Positions 1 to 7,847 of a stretch of 64,000 bases of DNA are shown piece by piece; positions within the stretch are counted from its first letter, which is position 1; the number at the start of each line of letters is the position of its first letter. This stretch comes from Hyphomonadaceae bacterium JAD_PAG50586_4 (GTDB lineage Bacteria > Pseudomonadota > Alphaproteobacteria > Caulobacterales > Aquidulcibacteraceae): assembly GCA_023242925.1 (NCBI GenBank), contig CP096134.1:1569501-1633500 (forward strand), given 5' to 3'. Made by a program: the position numbers and the translations under genes. The notes beneath the pieces are model-generated. The model had not been told where the DNA came from. It was given only the letters and a program-made list of their open reading frames with translations, and ran no database searches.

Positions 1-193
1 TGACCGTGTCGGCGGCCCTCACGCCCGCCAGACGCGCTGGCAGCTCTGCCATAATGGCCCTGCGTTGCGGCTCCTCGAGCCGACCCCAACTCGCGATTTC
101 CGGTAAAGTCCGTCCGCAGCCGATACAGAGGCGCGTCTGGCCGCTGACGGCGCAGGTCTTCACGCAGGGGCTGGAAATCGGGGCGGCGCTCAT
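1..193 (-). CDS. DUF1289 family protein (3' end cut by window edge)
   Basis: Reading the minus strand from ATG at 193 gives an open frame of 64 codons running off the window start. It begins MSAAPISSPCVKTC and continues with LCIGCGRTLPEIASW and RRAIMAELPARLA. The CxxxC...CxGCxRT pattern and the downstream ExxRRAIM helix are the hallmark of DUF1289 proteins, which are short (about 60-90 residues) Cys-rich proteins common in Proteobacteria with no established function. The four cysteines may bind metal; that is inference. Only the C-terminal few residues appear to be missing. The opposite-strand frame at 6-245 is a shadow of this gene. Confidence 0.88.
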   Translation of the reverse strand, partial: MSAAPISSPCVKTCAVSGQTRLCIGCGRTLPEIASWGRLEEPQRRAIMAELPARLAGVRAADTV

Positions 194-249
194 CGGGCGT
201 GAGCTAAAGGCTTGGCGCGACGACTGGCAAGCATGTCTGGAATGAATGT

Positions 250-305
250 GATCGAAAAACGATAAATTCGCATTGACATTCGATGTGACATATCGTATTT
301 CGATA
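250..305. promoter_or_regulatory. Two TATCG-N5-CGATA inverted repeats
   Basis: Two 15-bp inverted repeats, GATCG-AAAAA-CGATA at 250-264 and TATCG-TATTT-CGATA at 291-305, sit 41 bp apart (about four helical turns) in an AT-rich stretch, about 100 bp upstream of the small secreted protein at 408. The same motif recurs in three copies upstream of sppA (59970-60058). The spacing and dyad symmetry look like a dimeric repressor or activator operator. I do not recognise the regulator. The rest of 194-407 shows no gene. Confidence 0.5.
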
Positions 306-407
306 ACAGCCTGAATTCGCGGCAAGGAAGCATCCGAAACCTTAATCGGCTGCATCTCATCAACGAGCACAGGCGGAAGAGAGAGTTTCGCCATTTTGGA
401 GGGTTTT

Positions 408-743
408 ATGCGTTTGGCTTTGCTTGCCACCAGCGTTGCTGCGGTTGTCGCGGTCCCGCTCGCGGTGCACGCCAGCGGCCCGCAAATGTCCCGCAACGAA
501 TTTCTCGCGGCCGTCGAATGCGTGGCCGCCGCGCCCGTTGGGCAGTTCGAGGACGCCAAGTATCGGCTGAACGCGGAATCGCGTCGCCAAGCGCCGGAGA
601 CTGCCGCCGAGGCGCGGGCGCTCGCTCTCCAAGCTGTGAACGGCGCCGGCGCCCATGATGGGTCTATGATCAACGCCAATGAATCGGCGCCCTGTGCCGG
701 GGTGGCTCTGATCGCGGGCGCGAACGCGTACAGCGCGGCTTAG
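408..743 (+). CDS. Small secreted protein, unknown function
   Basis: This 111-residue protein has a clear Sec signal peptide (MRLALLATSVAAVVAV followed by an AxA-like site near residue 22, VHA-SG), so the mature product of about 90 residues should be periplasmic. The start at ATG 408 is chosen over an in-frame TTG at 396 because GGAGGG lies just upstream (398-403) at workable spacing. The mature part contains two cysteines and Ala-rich helical stretches (AAEARALALQAV). I do not recognise a family. It is followed after 18 bp by a second small secreted protein, probably co-transcribed, and preceded by the paired TATCG-N5-CGATA repeats. Confidence 0.6.
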   Translation: MRLALLATSVAAVVAVPLAVHASGPQMSRNEFLAAVECVAAAPVGQFEDAKYRLNAESRRQAPETAAEARALALQAVNGAGAHDGSMINANESAPCAGVALIAGANAYSAA

Positions 744-761
744 GGTTCGAGGGAGAGGGAC

Positions 762-1013
762 ATGAAAGCTTGGTTGCTAGCCGGTTTGGCGACAATGGTG
801 ATGGCGCCCAGCGCCTTCGCCGCGGAAAGCACCGAAGCGTGCCAAGTCGATGATGCGCGCCGCGCAACGCAGGAGCGCGCCGAAGCGCCGCCGGTGATAC
901 CGCCTAGCGTAGCGGCAGCTGTGCGTCCCACCGCGCAGCGTGACGTAGCGAGGCGCCCGCGCGCGCCGAGCCACGTCGCCGCACGGGCAAGCGAATTCCC
1001 GACGCTGAGTTGA
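762..1013 (+). CDS. Small secreted protein, unknown function
   Basis: This 83-residue product starts MKAWLLAGLATMVMAPSAFA, a textbook signal peptide with cleavage after AFA at about residue 20. The mature 63 residues are rich in Ala, Arg and Pro, with no recognised domain. A purine-rich GAGGGAGAGG ribosome-binding stretch precedes the ATG. It lies 18 bp after the previous secreted protein and 71 bp before the acyl-CoA dehydrogenase. The low-complexity tail makes the coding assignment less certain than its neighbours; the signal peptide and ribosome-binding site are the main support. Confidence 0.5.
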   Translation: MKAWLLAGLATMVMAPSAFAAESTEACQVDDARRATQERAEAPPVIPPSVAAAVRPTAQRDVARRPRAPSHVAARASEFPTLS

Positions 1014-1084
1014 TAGGTCCGCGCAGCACTCTATAGTTCGCCCCCAAGCGCGCGATCAGGCGCGCGCATCGATAGGCCGGACCA

Positions 1085-2272
1085 ATGGATCTTGAATTTT
1101 CGCCGGAAGAAATTGCGTTTCGCGACGAAGTGCGCGCGTTCATCGACGCAAATTATCCCAAGCACCTGAAGGGCAAGGTGATGCGGGAAGACCTCACGAA
1201 AGAGGACTTCCTGATCTGGCACAAAATACTCGGCAAAAAAGGTTGGTCTGTTCCGGCGTGGCCCGTCGAATACGGCGGCACGGGTTGGACGGCGACACAG
1301 CGTTACATTTGGGGCGAGGAGAATGCGCGCGCGGAAACGATTCCGCCGCTGCCGTTCGGCGTTTCGATGGTGGGCCCGGTGATCTACACGTTCGGCACGC
1401 CAGAGCAGAAGCAGCGCTTCCTGCCGGGCATCATCTCGGGTGAGACGTGGTGGTGCCAAGGTTATTCCGAGCCGGGCGCAGGCTCCGACCTCGCGAGCTT
1501 GAAGACGCGCGCTGTGCGTGACGGCGATCACTACATCGTCAACGGCCAGAAGACCTGGACGACACTCGCGCAGCACGCCGATTGGGGCTTTTTCCTCTGC
1601 CGCACCGATCCCGATGCGAAGCAGCAAGAAGGTATCTCGTTCCTGTTGCTCGACATGAAGTCGCCAGGCGTCAGCGTTCGCCCGATAAAATTGCTCGATG
1701 GCGGCGTCGAAGTGAATGACGTCTTCCTCGACAACGTGAAGGTGCCGGTCGATCAGCGCATCTACGAGGAAAATAAGGGATGGACCTGCGCCAAATTTCT
1801 GCTCGCGCACGAACGCTCGGGCATCGCGGGCGTTGCACGTTCGAAGCGCAACGTCGAGCGTTTGAAGAGCATCGCGAAAAGCGAAATCGGCGATGACGGC
1901 AAGCCGCTCATCGAGGACGAAGATTTCCGCCGCAAGATGAGCGAAGTCGAGATCGATCTTGCCGCGCTCGAAATGACGGAATTGCGGGTTTTGGCGCGCG
2001 AACAAGCGGGCCGCGGCCCGGGCGTGGAAAGCTCACTGCTCAAGATCAAGGGCACGGAAATCCAGCAGCGCCTGACCGAGCTGACGATGGAAGCGGTGGG
2101 CAATTACGCGCAACCGTTCCCGCGCGGCGAAGGCGATAATCAATTCGCCGCCGGCCCCGATTACGCGAACCACGTCGCACCAATCTACTACAATTGGCGC
2201 AAGGTCTCGATCTTCGGCGGCTCGAACGAGATCCAACGCAACATCATCGCCAAGATGGTGATGGGCTTCTAA
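1085..2272 (+). CDS. Acyl-CoA dehydrogenase, large-subunit type (pimeloyl-CoA dehydrogenase-like)
   Basis: This 395-residue flavoenzyme has the acyl-CoA dehydrogenase fold: an N-terminal helical domain (1-120), a beta domain with GYSEPGAGSDLASLKT near 130-150 (the FAD/substrate segment), and a C-terminal helical domain ending IFGGSNEIQRNIIAKMVMGF. It should insert a 2,3 double bond in an acyl-CoA using FAD and electron-transfer flavoprotein. Length and sequence resemble the large subunit of two-component enzymes such as PimC or steroid side-chain FadEs, and a small-subunit partner lies at 4182-5324. The pair is separated by the RT-TIR gene. A heteromeric enzyme is inferred; the substrate cannot be read from sequence. 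Confidence 0.9.
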   Translation: MDLEFSPEEIAFRDEVRAFIDANYPKHLKGKVMREDLTKEDFLIWHKILGKKGWSVPAWPVEYGGTGWTATQRYIWGEENARAETIPPLPFGVSMVGPVIYTFGTPEQKQRFLPGIISGETWWCQGYSEPGAGSDLASLKTRAVRDGDHYIVNGQKTWTTLAQHADWGFFLCRTDPDAKQQEGISFLLLDMKSPGVSVRPIKLLDGGVEVNDVFLDNVKVPVDQRIYEENKGWTCAKFLLAHERSGIAGVARSKRNVERLKSIAKSEIGDDGKPLIEDEDFRRKMSEVEIDLAALEMTELRVLAREQAGRGPGVESSLLKIKGTEIQQRLTELTMEAVGNYAQPFPRGEGDNQFAAGPDYANHVAPIYYNWRKVSIFGGSNEIQRNIIAKMVMGF

Positions 2273-2306
2273 GCTTTTCCTCTTCGTGAAAGCCTAGACA
2301 GGTCGA

Positions 2307-2337
2307 CGAGCGCGCATTGACTCAACGTGCGCGCTCG
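2307..2337. other. Strong GC-rich hairpin between dehydrogenase and RT-TIR gene
   Basis: CGAGCGCGCA (2307-2316) is perfectly complementary to TGCGCGCTCG (2328-2337), and TTG/CAA inside the loop can extend the stem. No T-tract follows, so it is not a convincing intrinsic terminator. It may attenuate read-through from the dehydrogenase or belong to the leader of the retron-type RNA starting at 2338. Confidence 0.45.
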
Positions 2338-2456
2338 CGTTCCTTGTACGTAAGGCATCTCGTCCTTCTACGTCTGCTGTTGATCCTGCGGCAGAATAAA
2401 TAACGTCTGTCTTTATACCCAGTCCTGCGGACGGGTATCGTAAGGTACGAGGGACG
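2338..2456 (+). ncRNA. Candidate retron msr-msd RNA
   Basis: Immediately upstream of the reverse transcriptase, CGTTCCTTGTAC (2338-2349) can pair with GTACGAGGGACG (2445-2456) over 12 bp with two G-U pairs, enclosing about 95 nt. This resembles the a1/a2 repeats that close retron msr-msd RNAs, with a G at 2350 directly after the 5' arm as a possible branch residue. Inside are a stem at 2373-2378/2390-2395 and a 10-bp hairpin at 2415-2438 (ATACCC, bulged A, GTCC, loop TGC, GGAC, GGGTAT) that could be the msd. The total of 119 nt is short for a retron and the usual AGC branch context is not obvious. The 3' arm contains the ribosome-binding site of the RT gene, so the alternative is a translational control structure. 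Confidence 0.35.
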
Positions 2457-2458
2457 GG

Positions 2459-4123
2459 ATGCCTCTCACGCCAGTGGAAGAAGCTGAAGGCTTGCGGCTC
2501 CCGGACGGGCGTCTGGTGCTGAGCGCGCGCGATGCGGCGACTTATTTTGGCGTTTCGTTCGGCAAGCTGACGTACGCGCTCTACCGCGCCGCCGAAGAAC
2601 AACGCTATCGCGCGTTCGAAATCCCGAAGCGCACCGGGGGCATGCGCCAGATTTATGCGCCGCACGGGATTATTCGCCAAGCACAAGAGAAGCTCGCGCC
2701 GGTGCTGCAAGAATTCTACGCAGCACACCCGGCCGCGCACGGCTTCATTAAAGAGCGCAGCATTCTCAGCAACGCCAAGCTGCATACTGGCCAGCGTTAC
2801 GTGCTGAACGTCGATCTTGAGGACTTCTTCCCGAGCATCAATTTCGGCCGCGTGCGCGGGCTCTTCATGGCGGCGCCCTTCAAGCTGGGGCCAGCCGCCG
2901 CATCCGTGTTCGCGCAGCTCTGCACGCATAGGAACGGCTTGCCGCAAGGGGCGCCAACGTCGCCGCCGCTCTCGAATTTCATCTCAGCGCAGCTCGATCG
3001 CTCGCTGTCGCGGCTCGCGCGCGAGAATGGCGTGCGCTATTCGCGCTATGCTGACGACATCACGTTCTCAACCAACCAAGCCTCGTTTCCGCCCGCGATT
3101 GCGGTGACCTCGCGCGGCGAGGATGGCGGCGCAGGCGTGCGGACAGGCGAAGCGTTAGAGCGCGCCGTGATCGCCAGCGGCTTTGCTCTCAATTATCGCA
3201 AAGTGCGGCTGCAGAAGCGCGATCAGCGCCAAAGCGTCACTGGTCTCAACGTCAACGAAAAGGCCAATGTCGCGCGCAAGCGCATCCGCCGTATCCGCGC
3301 CATGCTGCACGCGTGGCAAAAGCATGGGCTGGAGGCGGCCGCCGCCGAGCATTATCTGCGTCACCGCGGCATGCTGCAGCTGCCGACACACTTCGACCGC
3401 GCTTATCGCAATGTCGTCTATGGCCAGCTCGCGTTCGTGAAGATGGTGCGCGGCGCGGACGATCCGGTGGTTCTCAATCTCTGCGCCAAGGTGCTGGAGC
3501 TCGATCCGAACCCGTCGCGCTTCATTCGCCAGATGGTGTTCGGCGCCGACGATTATGACGTCTTCATCAGCCATGCGAGCGAGGACAAGGATGAGATCGC
3601 GCGTCCGATCTTCGAAGCCTGCGCCAAGCTTGGCCTGAAGGCGTTCCTGGACGAGGCGCATATCGGTTGGGGCCAGAGCTTCACGCAGAAGATCAACACG
3701 GCGCTCGGCTCAGCACGGACGGTGCTGGCCGTGGTGTCGAGCACGTCGGTCGCCAAAGAATGGCCGATCGTGGAGGTGAACACGGCGCTGGCGCTTGAAG
3801 TGTCGGGCCAGAAGAAGGTTGTGCCGCTGATCGTCGGCAAACCCGATCTCTCCAAGCTGCCGCTCATTCGGGGCAAGGACGCAATGGCTTGGAACGGCGA
3901 CGCTGCGGCGGTGGCCAAGCGCCTGAAGGCTGCGGTCACGGGCGACGCGCCGCGTCGGCCGGCGATCACGCCGTCACGCACAGCTTTGCCTCCGGTGGCG
4001 CCGCCACTTTCCGCCACGGCGCCTCGATCTGGGCCGGTAGGCGTTGGCCCCTGGGCGCCGTCGCCCGCGCGCAAGCGTAAGCTCAGCTTCTTCGAATTGC
4101 TGTTTGGCCGCAGGAAGCGGTGA
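2459..4123 (+). CDS. Retron-type reverse transcriptase fused to a TIR domain
   Basis: This 554-residue protein has a retron-type RT at about 50-340: YRAFEIPKRTGGMRQIYAPH, the NAxxH motif (N105-H109), catalytic D119 in LNVDLEDFFPS, LPQGAPTSPPLSN, catalytic YADD (197-200), and VTGLNVNEKANV (VTG at 260-262). No maturase or HNH domain is present, which argues against a group II intron. A TIR domain follows at about 364-480 (DYDVFISHASEDKDE, then SSTSVAKEWPIVE with the probable NADase glutamate E439). A proline-rich linker (about 500-530) and a basic tail (RKRKLSFFELLFGRRKR) end the protein. RT-TIR fusions are known among anti-phage retrons, where msDNA sensing is thought to release an NAD-depleting effector. 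Antiviral function here is inferred. The gene lies between two subunits of an acyl-CoA dehydrogenase and is not flanked by mobile-element remains. Confidence 0.9.
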   Translation: MPLTPVEEAEGLRLPDGRLVLSARDAATYFGVSFGKLTYALYRAAEEQRYRAFEIPKRTGGMRQIYAPHGIIRQAQEKLAPVLQEFYAAHPAAHGFIKERSILSNAKLHTGQRYVLNVDLEDFFPSINFGRVRGLFMAAPFKLGPAAASVFAQLCTHRNGLPQGAPTSPPLSNFISAQLDRSLSRLARENGVRYSRYADDITFSTNQASFPPAIAVTSRGEDGGAGVRTGEALERAVIASGFALNYRKVRLQKRDQRQSVTGLNVNEKANVARKRIRRIRAMLHAWQKHGLEAAAAEHYLRHRGMLQLPTHFDRAYRNVVYGQLAFVKMVRGADDPVVLNLCAKVLELDPNPSRFIRQMVFGADDYDVFISHASEDKDEIARPIFEACAKLGLKAFLDEAHIGWGQSFTQKINTALGSARTVLAVVSSTSVAKEWPIVEVNTALALEVSGQKKVVPLIVGKPDLSKLPLIRGKDAMAWNGDAAAVAKRLKAAVTGDAPRRPAITPSRTALPPVAPPLSATAPRSGPVGVGPWAPSPARKRKLSFFELLFGRRKR

Positions 4124-4181
4124 AACGCGCGACTTGACCGGCATGGCGCCCCTGTGAACATTGCGCCCCAGGGAGCACCCG

Positions 4182-5324
4182 ATGAATTTCGACTACACTG
4201 AAGAACAGAACATGCTGCGCGACTCGATCGCGAAGTGGGCGGCCGGCCAATACGATTTCGATAAGCGCCGCGCCGCACTCGCCAGCGACGACGCCTGGAA
4301 GAGTAATTGGGCGACCTTCGCCGAGCTCGGCCTGCTGGCCGCACCCCTGCCGGAAGATTTCGGCGGCTTGGGCGGCAATGCGATCGACGTCAGCGTCGTG
4401 ATGGAAGAATTCGGCAAGGCGCTCGTGGTCGAGCCCTATGTGCCGACCGTGGTGATCGGCGCGGGCGCGATCAAATACGCGGGCTCCGCCGCGCAGAAAG
4501 AGGAACATTTGACGGCCATCGCTGGCGGCGAGCGCGTGATCGCGTTCGCGCAAGCCGAGCCGAAGAGCCGCTGGGCGCTGAACGATGTCAGCGTCACGGC
4601 GAAGAAGGAAGGCGCGGGCTATGTGCTGAACGGCCACAAGGCCGTGGTGCTCGGCGCGCCGCAAGCGGACACGCTACTCGTCAGCGCGCGCACGGCCGGC
4701 GCCCAACGCGATGCGAAGGGCGTATCACTGTTCCTGGCGCCCAAGAGCGCCAAGGGCGTGACCACGCGCGATTATCCGACGACCGACGGCACGCGCGCGT
4801 CGGAAGTTTATCTTGAGAACGTCTCGGTCGGCGCCGAAGCGCTGGTGGGGGCGGCTGATGCTGCGCTGCCAGTGATTGAGCGCATCGTCGATGAAGCCAA
4901 CGCCGCTTATTGCGCCGAAGCCGTGGGCTGCATGCGCACGATGACGACGCTGACGCAGGAATACGCCAAGACGCGCAAGCAATTCGGCCGCGCGATCGCC
5001 GAATTCCAAGTGCTGCAGCACCGCATGGTCGACATGTTCATCGCCTCGGAAGAATCCTATTCGATGGCGCTGCGCGCCACGATTAAGCTCGGCGAAACCG
5101 ATGATGAGCGCGCGAAAGCCGTGTCCGCTGCGAAAGTCTCGATCGGCAAGGCCGGGCGCTTTGTCGGCCAAGCAGCCGTGCAAATCCACGGCGGCATGGG
5201 CGTCACCGAAGAAATGCGCGTCGGCCATTACTTCAAGCGCGTGACCATGCTCGACGCCACCTTCGGCAATGTCGACACCCACCTAAAGCGCTACATGGCG
5301 CTCACGGCGAAGCAAGCGGCTTAA
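4182..5324 (+). CDS. Acyl-CoA dehydrogenase, small-subunit type
   Basis: This 380-residue acyl-CoA dehydrogenase (MNFDYTEEQNMLRDSIAKW...) is paired with the large subunit at 1085-2272. The FAD-binding segment AFAQAEPKSRWAL departs from the usual TExxAGSD motif, as is typical of small, non-catalytic-type partners such as PimD. C-terminal motifs TRKQFGRAIAEFQVLQHR and VQIHGGMGVTEEMRVGHYFKR are well conserved. The start at ATG 4182 follows a CAGGGAG site; an in-frame TTG at 4161 is less likely. The two subunits probably form a heteromer acting on a long or bulky acyl-CoA; the substrate is unknown. Confidence 0.88.
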   Translation: MNFDYTEEQNMLRDSIAKWAAGQYDFDKRRAALASDDAWKSNWATFAELGLLAAPLPEDFGGLGGNAIDVSVVMEEFGKALVVEPYVPTVVIGAGAIKYAGSAAQKEEHLTAIAGGERVIAFAQAEPKSRWALNDVSVTAKKEGAGYVLNGHKAVVLGAPQADTLLVSARTAGAQRDAKGVSLFLAPKSAKGVTTRDYPTTDGTRASEVYLENVSVGAEALVGAADAALPVIERIVDEANAAYCAEAVGCMRTMTTLTQEYAKTRKQFGRAIAEFQVLQHRMVDMFIASEESYSMALRATIKLGETDDERAKAVSAAKVSIGKAGRFVGQAAVQIHGGMGVTEEMRVGHYFKRVTMLDATFGNVDTHLKRYMALTAKQAA

Positions 5325-5348
5325 GTCTTTTCGCAGTAGGAAGTTTAT

Positions 5349-5377
5349 GGCGCGCTGTCTCCCTGAGGCGGCGCGCC
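5349..5377 (+). terminator. Weak hairpin after the dehydrogenase
   Basis: GGCGCGC (5349-5355) and GCGCGCC (5371-5377) form a 7-bp stem shortly after the dehydrogenase stop codon, followed by TCATTGTATTT. The T-tract is poor, so termination is possible but not certain. Confidence 0.3.
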
Positions 5378-5415
5378 TCATTGTATTTGGCGGCCGAAGC
5401 GCGTCTTTTTGCGCC

Positions 5416-5790
5416 ATGACGAGCGCACCAATCGAAGTGCTCTACAACGGCGTTTGCCCGGTCTGCCGTGCGGGCGCGTGTGATCTGGAACGCCGCGCCG
5501 GCGCCGCGCGTGCGGGTGTGATCTTCACGGACGTGGCCACGCATCCTGACGCGCTGTTGTGCGCCAGCGTTACTCTCGATGATGTGCGCCTGAAATTGCA
5601 CGCACGTTTGCCCGATGGGCGCGTGCTTCGAGGAATGCCGGCTGTCGCTGTCGGATGGGCTGCAACGCCGCCATATCGGTGGCTGGGGAGGCTCTTCCAG
5701 CTCTGGCCGTTCACCTGGTTGGGTGCGGCCGGCTATCACCTGACGGCGCATATCCTCTGGGTCTGGAATCGCGCCTGCGGCCGGTGGTGA
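5416..5790 (+). CDS. DCC family thiol-disulfide oxidoreductase (DUF393)
   Basis: This 124-residue protein begins MTSAPIEVLYNGVCPVCRAG, the diagnostic YDGxCPxC start of the DUF393/DCC family, with C14 and C17 as the predicted redox pair. Further conserved blocks are GRVLRGMPAVAVGW and the C-terminal YRWLGRLFQL segment. The family is thioredoxin-like, but its substrates are unknown. ATG 5416 is chosen because it places the CxxC at the expected position; an in-frame ATG at 5347 would add 23 unrelated residues. It stands alone between the dehydrogenase and the alkylation-repair operon. Confidence 0.85.
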   Translation: MTSAPIEVLYNGVCPVCRAGACDLERRAGAARAGVIFTDVATHPDALLCASVTLDDVRLKLHARLPDGRVLRGMPAVAVGWAATPPYRWLGRLFQLWPFTWLGAAGYHLTAHILWVWNRACGRW

Positions 5791-5844
5791 ATTCATGTCC
5801 GAAACCGGCGAGACGAAGCGGCCGGGGCGGCCCATATTGCGGGC

Positions 5845-7272
5845 ATGCTCGACACCGAGACCTGCCACGCTGCATGCGACGCCAAGGATCGGCGGTTCGA
5901 TGGGCGCTTCTATGTGGGCGTGACGTCCACGGGCGTTTATTGCCGCTGCATTTGTTCGGCGCGCACGCCCAAGCGCGAGAACCGCACGTTTTGGCCTTCC
6001 GCCGCCGCCGCAGAAGGCGCGGGCTTCAGGCCCTGCTTGTTGTGCCGCCCCGAGCGCGCGCCAGGCCTTGCGCCAATCGACGCGCCAGCGCGGCTCGCAG
6101 CGCAAGCTTACGTGCGCATCGAAGCGGGCGCTCTGGAGGAGCATGGGCTCGAAACCCTAGCCGATGATCTCGGCATCACCTCGCGCCATTTGCGTCGCGT
6201 GATGAACGCGCAGTTCGGCGCAAGCCCGATCGAGATCGCACAGACGGGGCGTTTGCTTGCGGCGCGACGGCTGCTGAACGAGACGGCGCTGTCGATCACG
6301 GAGATCGCGTTTGCCTCCGGCTTTCGCTCTCTGCGGCGCTTCAATGCAACGATGAAAGATCGCTACGGTGCGCCGCCGTCGCAGATGCGTGGACGCAAAG
6401 CGCTGACGCGGGGCGATACGTTCACCGTGAGCCTCTCGCCGCGCGGTGATTACAACATCGCGCCGATGCTGGATTTCCTGCGCATGCGTGCATTGCCCGG
6501 CGTCGAACTGGCGACCAAGGCAAAGTATGCGCGCGTGCTGCGTTGGGGCGATGCACTGGGTTGGCTTGAGATCGGCATGGGGCCGAAGGGCTTGATGCTG
6601 ACGCTCTCGGAAAATCTCGCACCGCATCTGCGCCCGCTGGTGGCCAATGTGCGCGGCGCATTCGATCTCGACGCGGAAATGATCACGGTGGATGCGCTGT
6701 TGGGCGCGGATGCTGAGTTGAAGGACGACGTGAAGCGCGAGCCGGGCGTGCGTGTACCGGGCGCGCTGGATGGCTTTGAAACCTCGATCCGCGCTGTGTT
6801 GGGTCAGCAAGTGACCGTCGCCGGCGCGCGGACGTTGACGGAGCGGCTTGTCACGCAATTCGGCTCCGCGCTGGAGCGCGGGCCAGAGGGGCTGTCACGG
6901 GCGTTTCCGAGTGCGACGGAATTGGCAAATGCCGGCCCTGAATCGATCGGCAAGATTGGCCTGCCGCGCAAGCGCGCGCAGACGCTGTATCATCTGGCGT
7001 TAGCGTCGCGCGAAGGGCGCCTGCCACTCGCGCGCGGCGCAATCGCAGCAGGCCGCGCCGCACTCGCGCAAATTCCGGGCATCGGGCCGTGGACGATCGA
7101 ATACGTCGCCATGCGGGCGCTCGGCGATCCCGACGCGTATCCCGCAACTGACATCGCACTCATCAATGCGCTCGGCCGCAAGGGCGAAGCACTCGAACAG
7201 CTCAAACCGTGGCGCGCCTACGCCGCTGTGCGCCTCTGGCGCCGCATCGCGCGCAAAGGAGTCTCGACATGA
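5845..7272 (+). CDS. Ada-type regulator fused to AlkA DNA-3-methyladenine glycosylase
   Basis: This 475-residue protein has three parts. Residues 1-80 form an Ada N-terminal zinc domain, with C33, C37, C64 and C67 matching the Ada zinc cysteines; C33 is the expected methyl acceptor from DNA methyl-phosphotriesters. Residues 90-185 are an AraC-type helix-turn-helix ([16 protein letters not shown]). The remainder is AlkA: an N-terminal beta domain and an HhH-GPD glycosylase with [18 protein letters not shown] and the catalytic Asp in YPATDIAL. It should sense alkylation damage, activate transcription and excise 3-methyladenine. It overlaps ogt by ATGA, so one adaptive-response operon is expected. 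In E. coli Ada carries the O6-methyltransferase instead; here that activity is the separate next gene. Confidence 0.92.
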   Translation: MLDTETCHAACDAKDRRFDGRFYVGVTSTGVYCRCICSARTPKRENRTFWPSAAAAEGAGFRPCLLCRPERAPGLAPIDAPARLAAQAYVRIEAGALEEHGLETLADDLGITSRHLRRVMNAQFGASPIEIAQTGRLLAARRLLNETALSITEIAFASGFRSLRRFNATMKDRYGAPPSQMRGRKALTRGDTFTVSLSPRGDYNIAPMLDFLRMRALPGVELATKAKYARVLRWGDALGWLEIGMGPKGLMLTLSENLAPHLRPLVANVRGAFDLDAEMITVDALLGADAELKDDVKREPGVRVPGALDGFETSIRAVLGQQVTVAGARTLTERLVTQFGSALERGPEGLSRAFPSATELANAGPESIGKIGLPRKRAQTLYHLALASREGRLPLARGAIAAGRAALAQIPGIGPWTIEYVAMRALGDPDAYPATDIALINALGRKGEALEQLKPWRAYAAVRLWRRIARKGVST

Positions 7273-7745
7273 TCTCGACGATTTACGATAGCCCCGTTGG
7301 CCCACTCACGCTGATCTCGAATGGCGAAGCGCTTCACCATCTTGAGTTCGAGAACCCGCGCTATGCGTACAATCCGGCGCCTGCGGGCAAGGACAAGATC
7401 CTCGATGAGACGCGCCGCCAGCTCGACAGATATTTCGCGGGTAATCTTAAGGCGTTCGACCTGCCGCTCGCGCCGCAGGGCACCGAGTTTCAAAAGCGCG
7501 TCTGGCAAGCGCTGCTGACGATCCCTTACGGGGCGACACGCTCCTATGGTCAGCAAGCCGCGGCCATCGGCCAGCCCAACGCTTCGCGCGCCGTGGGGCT
7601 CGCGAATGGGCGCAACCCGATTTCGATCATCGTGCCGTGCCATCGTGTGATCGGTTCCAACGGTAGCCTCACCGGCTATGGCGGCGGCATGGATCGAAAG
7701 AAATTCCTGCTCGATCTGGAGCAGGGCGAGCGCCTGATCCGCTGA
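7269..7745 (+). CDS. ogt: Methylated-DNA--protein-cysteine S-methyltransferase
   Basis: This 158-residue protein carries the active-site motif [20 protein letters not shown], whose PCHR cysteine accepts the methyl group from O6-methylguanine. [18 protein letters not shown] and [13 protein letters not shown] are the DNA-binding helix-turn-helix and asparagine-hinge segments. Translation starts at ATG 7269, overlapping the stop of the Ada/AlkA gene by ATGA, so the two are translationally coupled. Direct suicide repair is the expected role. Confidence 0.95.
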   Translation: MISTIYDSPVGPLTLISNGEALHHLEFENPRYAYNPAPAGKDKILDETRRQLDRYFAGNLKAFDLPLAPQGTEFQKRVWQALLTIPYGATRSYGQQAAAIGQPNASRAVGLANGRNPISIIVPCHRVIGSNGSLTGYGGGMDRKKFLLDLEQGERLIR

Positions 7746-7847
7746 TTTCGGGCTGAAGGTTACGAAGCCTCAATGGTCTTAGGGCATCGCCCCCGGCGGG
7801 TGGCTTGTGCTAGAGAGCGGCCGGGGACGCGGGACCGGAGACAATCG

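Noticed and set aside
6..245. Forward-strand 79-codon frame at the window start
   Set aside because: The minus strand over the same DNA encodes a clear DUF1289 protein with conserved cysteines; the forward frame is its shadow.
2459..4123. Group II intron or other mobile retroelement
   Set aside because: The RT lacks maturase and endonuclease domains, carries retron motifs and a TIR domain, and no intron RNA domains or target duplications are visible.
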